Assembly (NCBI RefSeq): GCF_002079055.1
Contig: NC_047496.1
Span: 248,001-312,000 of the forward strand
DNA: 64,000 bases
Source of the DNA: Saccharomyces paradoxus
Taxonomy: Eukaryota; Ascomycota; Saccharomycetes; Saccharomycetales; Saccharomycetaceae
Direction of reading: 5' to 3'
Below the pieces are notes generated by a model. That model saw only the letters and a list, made by a program, of their open reading frames with translations, made no database searches and was not told the DNA's origin. Made by a program: the position numbers and the translations under genes. Positions 60,030 through 64,000 of the stretch are shown piece after piece. How positions within the stretch are numbered: position 1 is the stretch's first letter; each line of letters starts with the position of its first letter.

Positions 60030-61808
60030 TCAGTAGTGGTTTAATTTCCAGAGCCTAACTTTACCCTGTTCGTTACCCACGGTCAGTAGCCCACCTGATG
60101 GTGAAAATGTGACACTGGTAACTTTACCCAGGGGTGTACCGCTAGTGGGCCAGTTGCTGAACACGCTACAAGAGGGTAAATGGACCAATCTCAAAGCATC
60201 TTTGACTGCACGAGATGCCATGCATAGTATTTGACCGTCAGGGGAAAATTGTAAATTCGAAATGGTAGTTGTTAGCTGGTCCAAAGCGGCGACTGGTGTA
60301 GGGGTTGACGAAGTCACAGTATTGTTTCTGTCGTAAAGATTAACAAACCCACTCTCGCTACCTACCGCAAGCCATCTATTTTGTTTTATCTTGCTTATTT
60401 GACGAGCTGGCGAAATAGCTGTTGTGCCACCACCGACTTGGATTTTTGTTATACCTACACCACCTTGGTCCTTCCATCTTCTTATAACATGGCCTTTCTT
60501 GTTCAAGTCAAACTCCCATACTTCACCATACGTGTTTACAGCGATTAAAATGGTCCTAAACTTACCGCGTGAAATAGGTTGATAATCGACACAAAAATCA
60601 GTTATCACACCTTCTATCTTGCAGCCCATTAACCATAGTCCGGACGTAGAATGTAAAATGTTGACCCAACCATTATTACCTTGTAGAAGGATGATTCCAT
60701 GAACAGAATTGGTTTGCGCATTCTGCAAGTGTGCCACTTTGAAATTTTCAAAAGACCTTTGAGTGGATTCATGTCCATACAATCTAGAAAATTTCTCAAT
60801 TTTGGCAGTCTGTGAATGATTTAAATTTTGTAAAGACAAATCCCAGGAATGCATATACCTTCTTCTACCGGCGGTGAATATGTTTTGTTGATTTTGGTCT
60901 GAAAGAGAAGTATAGAAAGTACATGTTTGAATTGGAGACCCGACCAGATGCAAACTCGTCACTAGATGGTTGGTTTTCCCGTCAATGTGATATATCCTCA
61001 GGGTCTTATCGTACCCACCTGTCAACAGCAGAGGTTTATAAGGATGGAATGAAAGAGATTGTATAGCGGAATGGGATGGGTGTGATGCATTTGCGTCTCT
61101 AAGACGCACAATGTCAAGCTTATTGGGGGGTAATAGTCTGGAAGTTGATACCGTGTCTTTATAATTGTAAGTGGTAGACAAGATTTTCGTTAGTGCATTG
61201 ATATCTCCATTGATAACATTATTAGGGCCTTCTTCTTCATCGTCTTCTTCGCCATCTATTTCAGAATCAGATTCATCGTCTACCCACTTAGGTCTTGGAT
61301 ATATTTTTTCGAACTGAGATCTCAACCTGTTGATATAGTGAACACCGTTAATTTTAGACTCGTTATAGGATGTTCTTAATTTCTTTGTCTTATTGGTAAC
61401 AAGAATAGGTACCTTAATTCTTTCATCGTCCGAATCTATCCAAGCAGCTTCTTCGTCATCATCAGAATAATCTTCGCTTGAGGAGTCATCTTCATCATCT
61501 ACATCCATGGCATCTTGATTATTACCTTGATTACCTTCGTTATCACCGTCATCCACGAAAAATAACTGGTCGTTGTTGACGTGGTCCAAGTCACCGTTCT
61601 GTGTTTCACCATCTTCGCTATTGTCTGAATCAGATCCTTCATCTTCTTGATCTTCAATGTCCATTTCTTGTTCATTGAAAATGAAATCGGCATTAAATTT
61701 AGCGAGGTTTTCTTGTAAATCTGTTGTATCACCGAATACAAATTTGGCTAGTAACTGTTCTTCTTCATCTGGTGGAAGTATGCTAACATTCATCGCGGTG
61801 GTTGCCAT
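60030..61808 (-). CDS. UTP18: UTP18, WD-repeat subunit of the SSU processome
   Basis: 592 residues (594 in S. cerevisiae). Utp18 is a nucleolar U3 snoRNP/SSU-processome protein of the UtpB module required for 18S rRNA maturation. The N-terminal 200 residues are strongly acidic and disordered. They contain an arch-interaction motif, LFFVDD at 82-87, which recruits the Mtr4 helicase and exosome to pre-rRNA in S. cerevisiae. The C-terminal part is a WD40 propeller, with repeats such as SLSFHPYKPLLLTGGYDKTLRIYHID, NLQFSPDGQILCMASR and VTFSPSGGLLTVGNEQGKVRLWKL at the end. Start ATG at 61808 opens MATTAMNVS. PAC- and RRPE-like motifs lie upstream. Confidence 0.96.
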   Translation of the reverse strand: MATTAMNVSILPPDEEEQLLAKFVFGDTTDLQENLAKFNADFIFNEQEMDIEDQEDEGSDSDNSEDGETQNGDLDHVNNDQLFFVDDGDNEGNQGNNQDAMDVDDEDDSSSEDYSDDDEEAAWIDSDDERIKVPILVTNKTKKLRTSYNESKINGVHYINRLRSQFEKIYPRPKWVDDESDSEIDGEEDDEEEGPNNVINGDINALTKILSTTYNYKDTVSTSRLLPPNKLDIVRLRDANASHPSHSAIQSLSFHPYKPLLLTGGYDKTLRIYHIDGKTNHLVTSLHLVGSPIQTCTFYTSLSDQNQQNIFTAGRRRYMHSWDLSLQNLNHSQTAKIEKFSRLYGHESTQRSFENFKVAHLQNAQTNSVHGIILLQGNNGWVNILHSTSGLWLMGCKIEGVITDFCVDYQPISRGKFRTILIAVNTYGEVWEFDLNKKGHVIRRWKDQGGVGITKIQVGGGTTAISPARQISKIKQNRWLAVGSESGFVNLYDRNNTVTSSTPTPVAALDQLTTTISNLQFSPDGQILCMASRAVKDALRLVHLPSCSVFSNWPTSGTPLGKVTSVTFSPSGGLLTVGNEQGKVRLWKLNHY

Positions 61809-62124
61809 TGTTCTTGTCGCACTGATGTAGCTTGATTCTACACTTTTAAAAAGATACTATAGCAGTATCGGAGGTGATCGATGAGATGAGGTGAAATTTT
61901 TTTATTTTTCATTTCTTTCATTTTCAATTATTCACTTCGTAGGGTGTGATGCCAATTATCCACATAATAGCGGTAGTTGTGGAACTCAAATATGACATAC
62001 AATCTGCTGTCAATAACCTTTGAAAGGAACACTATTTTCGGCAGTTTGATTTTATGAACGTATGTTTTACTAAATATGTACATAGAGAAGTCGTAAAAAC
62101 TACTACAGCGAAATGCAGTGGCTC
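61809..62124. promoter_or_regulatory. UTP18 promoter and YJL068C 3' region
   Basis: 316 bp between tandem minus-strand genes. Ribosome-biogenesis motifs lie at 61879-61903; the rest is AT-rich 3' flank of the esterase gene. A 66-codon frame at 61928-62128 is not supported. Confidence 0.55.
61879..61903 (+). promoter_or_regulatory. PAC- and RRPE-like motifs before UTP18
   Basis: CGATGAGAT (61879-61887) matches the PAC core. Five bases later TGAAATTTTTTT (61892-61903) resembles RRPE (TGAAAATTTTT), one A shorter. Both lie 70-95 bp upstream of UTP18. The pair marks ribosome-biogenesis genes and fits this one. Confidence 0.6.
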
Positions 62125-63024
62125 TCAAGTTAAGCCCAAGTTCCGCGCATGAAATTCAGCATGTTCTGGAACAAAAGTGCTGACAAAGTAATAGGAATGA
62201 TCAAAGCCGTGTACTTTTTTCAGTTTCACATGGTCTTGCCATGGGGTTGATTTCACAGCCTCAAGCAGCAATTCCGGTTTCAAGTGCTCTTCCAAAAAGG
62301 GATCTGCGTCCCCTACATGAATCAAAATTCTGTCACCGCCCACACGTCTAACATTCTTGATCAATGAGCATGGGTCGTAGGCTTGCCATTGGGCTCTTTC
62401 ATCACCTAGATAACCTTTAAACGCCTTTTGGCCCCAGGGAACGTTGGAAGGATTCACGATAGGTGCGAAGGCAGAGCAAGATTTGTATCTCTTCTCGGAA
62501 TAGCCCCTCAAGTATCCACAGATTGCACCATACCCTCCCATAGAATGACCTGTGATGGAAACATTTTCCAGGAAGTCCACCTTTATGGCACCGTTCTTGT
62601 TAAAATAAGAATCCAATGTTTGTGGGAGCTCTTTGTGGACGTAGTCGTACATCCGGTAGTGTTGGGCGTACGGTTCCTGAGTGGCATTGACATAGAACCC
62701 TGCACCCTGTCCAAAATCCCAGGAGCCCTCAGGATCATTGGCGACTTCGTCACCACGTGGAGACGTATCTGGAAAAACCATTGCAAACCCATATTTGTCG
62801 GCTTGAAACTGCCAAAAAGCCTTCTCAGAGGCGTTGTCTGGCGTGCACGTCAAGCCAGAAAGATAAACCACAGTTGGGATGCGTTTATTTGTTGGAAAAT
62901 CTTGGGCGTAGTACTGTTTGGGCAAATAAACATTGACATTCATTTTAGTCTTGGTAGAGGTTGAGTCGTGGGACAACTTGATCAATCTGCCACCACAGAC
63001 ACTAAGTTCCTTAACAACCTTCAT
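62125..63024 (-). CDS. YJL068C, S-formylglutathione hydrolase
   Basis: 299 residues, the length I recall for S. cerevisiae. Esterase of the D family that hydrolyses S-formylglutathione to formate and glutathione, the second step of formaldehyde detoxification. It acts after the Sfa1 dehydrogenase and is cytosolic. The alpha/beta-hydrolase triad is visible: S161 in GHSMGG, D241 in GDADPF and H276 in GFDHSYYF. Other family signatures are YLSGLTCTPDNASEKAFWQ and FPDTSPRGDEV. Intact and well conserved. Start ATG at 63024 opens MKVVKELSVCGG. The gene upstream, MPM1, is unrelated in function. Confidence 0.96.
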   Translation of the reverse strand: MKVVKELSVCGGRLIKLSHDSTSTKTKMNVNVYLPKQYYAQDFPTNKRIPTVVYLSGLTCTPDNASEKAFWQFQADKYGFAMVFPDTSPRGDEVANDPEGSWDFGQGAGFYVNATQEPYAQHYRMYDYVHKELPQTLDSYFNKNGAIKVDFLENVSITGHSMGGYGAICGYLRGYSEKRYKSCSAFAPIVNPSNVPWGQKAFKGYLGDERAQWQAYDPCSLIKNVRRVGGDRILIHVGDADPFLEEHLKPELLLEAVKSTPWQDHVKLKKVHGFDHSYYFVSTFVPEHAEFHARNLGLT

Positions 63025-63219
63025 ATTAAACTATGTGAATCGCTTATATGTATTTCATTGATGCTATATATTGTCAAATGTGTATTACTTACTGTTTTGT
63101 GTGTAAATCTCCCCCTAGCAGTCGCATGCTTTCCCACACGCGCAAGGTCATAATCGTGCGATATGTACAAGGCATTATGTGTAAGATATGGGTAAAAAGA
63201 AAAAGGAAACAAAAATGGC

Positions 63220-63978
63220 CTAATTATCCTCGTCGACACTCACCACTTCATGCTTCACCTTGGGAGCGGATCCTTTGGAAGTAGTGGTGGTAGTGACGTC
63301 TACTGTGCCATCATCAAAGTAGATTTTCTCAGTTTTGACGGTGCTGCGTTTTGCATCATTGGAATCCTTCGTGGTGCTTATGGACTGTGCTCTCCCAACG
63401 ATTTTCTTGGAGCCATCTGCAGAAACATATTCAGCATCGTTGCCCAGATGCAAGTCATCCCAGCTCAGCATGAGGTCCTCCGGAGTTCTAGCCAGAGACT
63501 CTACGGCAGTAGTTCTAGTCTTGCTTCTTTGCTTTTGTAGCTTATTCATGTGCGACCTCCATTTCAGAAAGAGGTTGAAATCGTTGAAGAACAACCCACG
63601 AGAGTGCGATTTGTCAGATTGAACCTCCTCCAGAGGTAAGAGGAAGTCCAAGTTGGGTAGAGGAGGGATAGCCTTACTTGGGACAAGGCATTTCCAAATT
63701 CCCTGGGTAGTCCATGCGGATTGGCCCTCAAGTTCTTCGCACTTGTCAAACTGCTTTACAGTAGGGATTCCGGACGCCATGGCGAATGCACTATCACCAA
63801 AATCCCTGAAGTTGAACTTGAAGGGCAATGGTAAGAGTGCGTCATCGTGTTCATCAATATCCCTTAACTTTGGAAAGAGGTTCCAGAAGGGAGCCGTTGC
63901 GAATTTTTGATCTTTGATATAATTGTCATTAAATGCCTTGGTGCTGGCGTCATTGTCATTGCCTTGATAAAAACCCAT
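63220..63978 (-). CDS. MPM1: MPM1, mitochondrial membrane protein
   Basis: 252 residues, complete, starting 23 bp from the right edge, so its promoter lies outside the window. Mpm1 is an abundant mitochondrial protein of unclear function (mitochondrial peculiar membrane protein). It has no classical presequence. The chain contains [16 protein letters not shown], a moderately hydrophobic [20 protein letters not shown] segment, and a Thr/Lys-rich tail ([14 protein letters not shown]) ending VSVDEDN. No catalytic motif recognised. It matches the S. cerevisiae protein well by memory, with scattered substitutions. Confidence 0.93.
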   Translation of the reverse strand: MGFYQGNDNDASTKAFNDNYIKDQKFATAPFWNLFPKLRDIDEHDDALLPLPFKFNFRDFGDSAFAMASGIPTVKQFDKCEELEGQSAWTTQGIWKCLVPSKAIPPLPNLDFLLPLEEVQSDKSHSRGLFFNDFNLFLKWRSHMNKLQKQRSKTRTTAVESLARTPEDLMLSWDDLHLGNDAEYVSADGSKKIVGRAQSISTTKDSNDAKRSTVKTEKIYFDDGTVDVTTTTTSKGSAPKVKHEVVSVDEDN

Positions 63979-64000
63979 TATACGTAAATAGCCTTGCAGT

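Noticed and set aside
62428-62964. 178-codon frame antisense to the S-formylglutathione hydrolase gene
   Set aside because: Shadow of a highly conserved coding sequence.
62968-63153. 61-codon plus frame (cf. the dubious YJL067W)
   Set aside because: Overlaps the hydrolase start and the MPM1 3' region; too short and featureless.

Overview
The window is nuclear chromosomal DNA of a budding yeast of the Saccharomyces sensu stricto group. Every long reading frame matches a known S. cerevisiae gene. Their order and strands reproduce the left arm of S. cerevisiae chromosome X from the 3' end of BCK1 (YJL095W) to MPM1 (YJL066C). The proteins are close to the S288C versions as I remember them but not identical. 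KHA1, EXO70 and ARG3 look about 97% identical; TRL1, ARG2 and TOK1 roughly 91-93%; NET1 and the PRY3 stalk differ more. That points to a sibling species (S. paradoxus, S. mikatae or S. jurei are all possible) rather than S288C. I cannot separate these by eye.

Layout. 1-14066: end of BCK1 (cell-wall MAPKKK), KHA1 (K+/H+ antiporter), TOK1 (outward K+ channel), SRS2 (anti-recombinase helicase), GWT1 (GPI inositol acyltransferase) and DPB11 (replication initiation and checkpoint). 14067-23665: SIP4 (gluconeogenic activator), ARG3 (ornithine carbamoyltransferase), TRL1 (tRNA ligase), EXO70 (exocyst). 23829-34235: ALY2 (alpha-arrestin), TAX4 (EH protein), IML2, ARP4. 34517-42962: SCP160 (multi-KH protein) and the tandem CAP/PR-1 paralogues PRY1 and PRY3. 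42963-44261: the longest gene-free stretch, a divergent promoter with paired pheromone response elements. 44262-54964: NET1 (RENT complex), SMC3 (cohesin), JEM1 (ER J-protein), PSF2 (GINS). 54965-64000: ARG2 (N-acetylglutamate synthase), YJL070C (AMP-deaminase-like), UTP18 (SSU processome), S-formylglutathione hydrolase and MPM1.

The genes are single-exon, closely spaced and independently transcribed. I found no tRNA, snoRNA, LTR, transposon, centromere or CRISPR. Functional groupings are loose: two arginine-biosynthesis genes (ARG3, ARG2), several DNA replication and chromosome genes (SRS2, DPB11, SMC3, PSF2, NET1), and two K+ transport genes side by side (KHA1, TOK1).

No undescribed system is evident. 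The points most worth a second look are: an AMP-deaminase-like protein that has lost its metal and catalytic residues; a 30-bp minisatellite in the PRY3 stalk with a long open antisense frame; an inverted pair of Ste12 sites before PRY3; a moved TOK1 start codon; no intact ICS3 frame; and an 11-bp triplicate just before SRS2.
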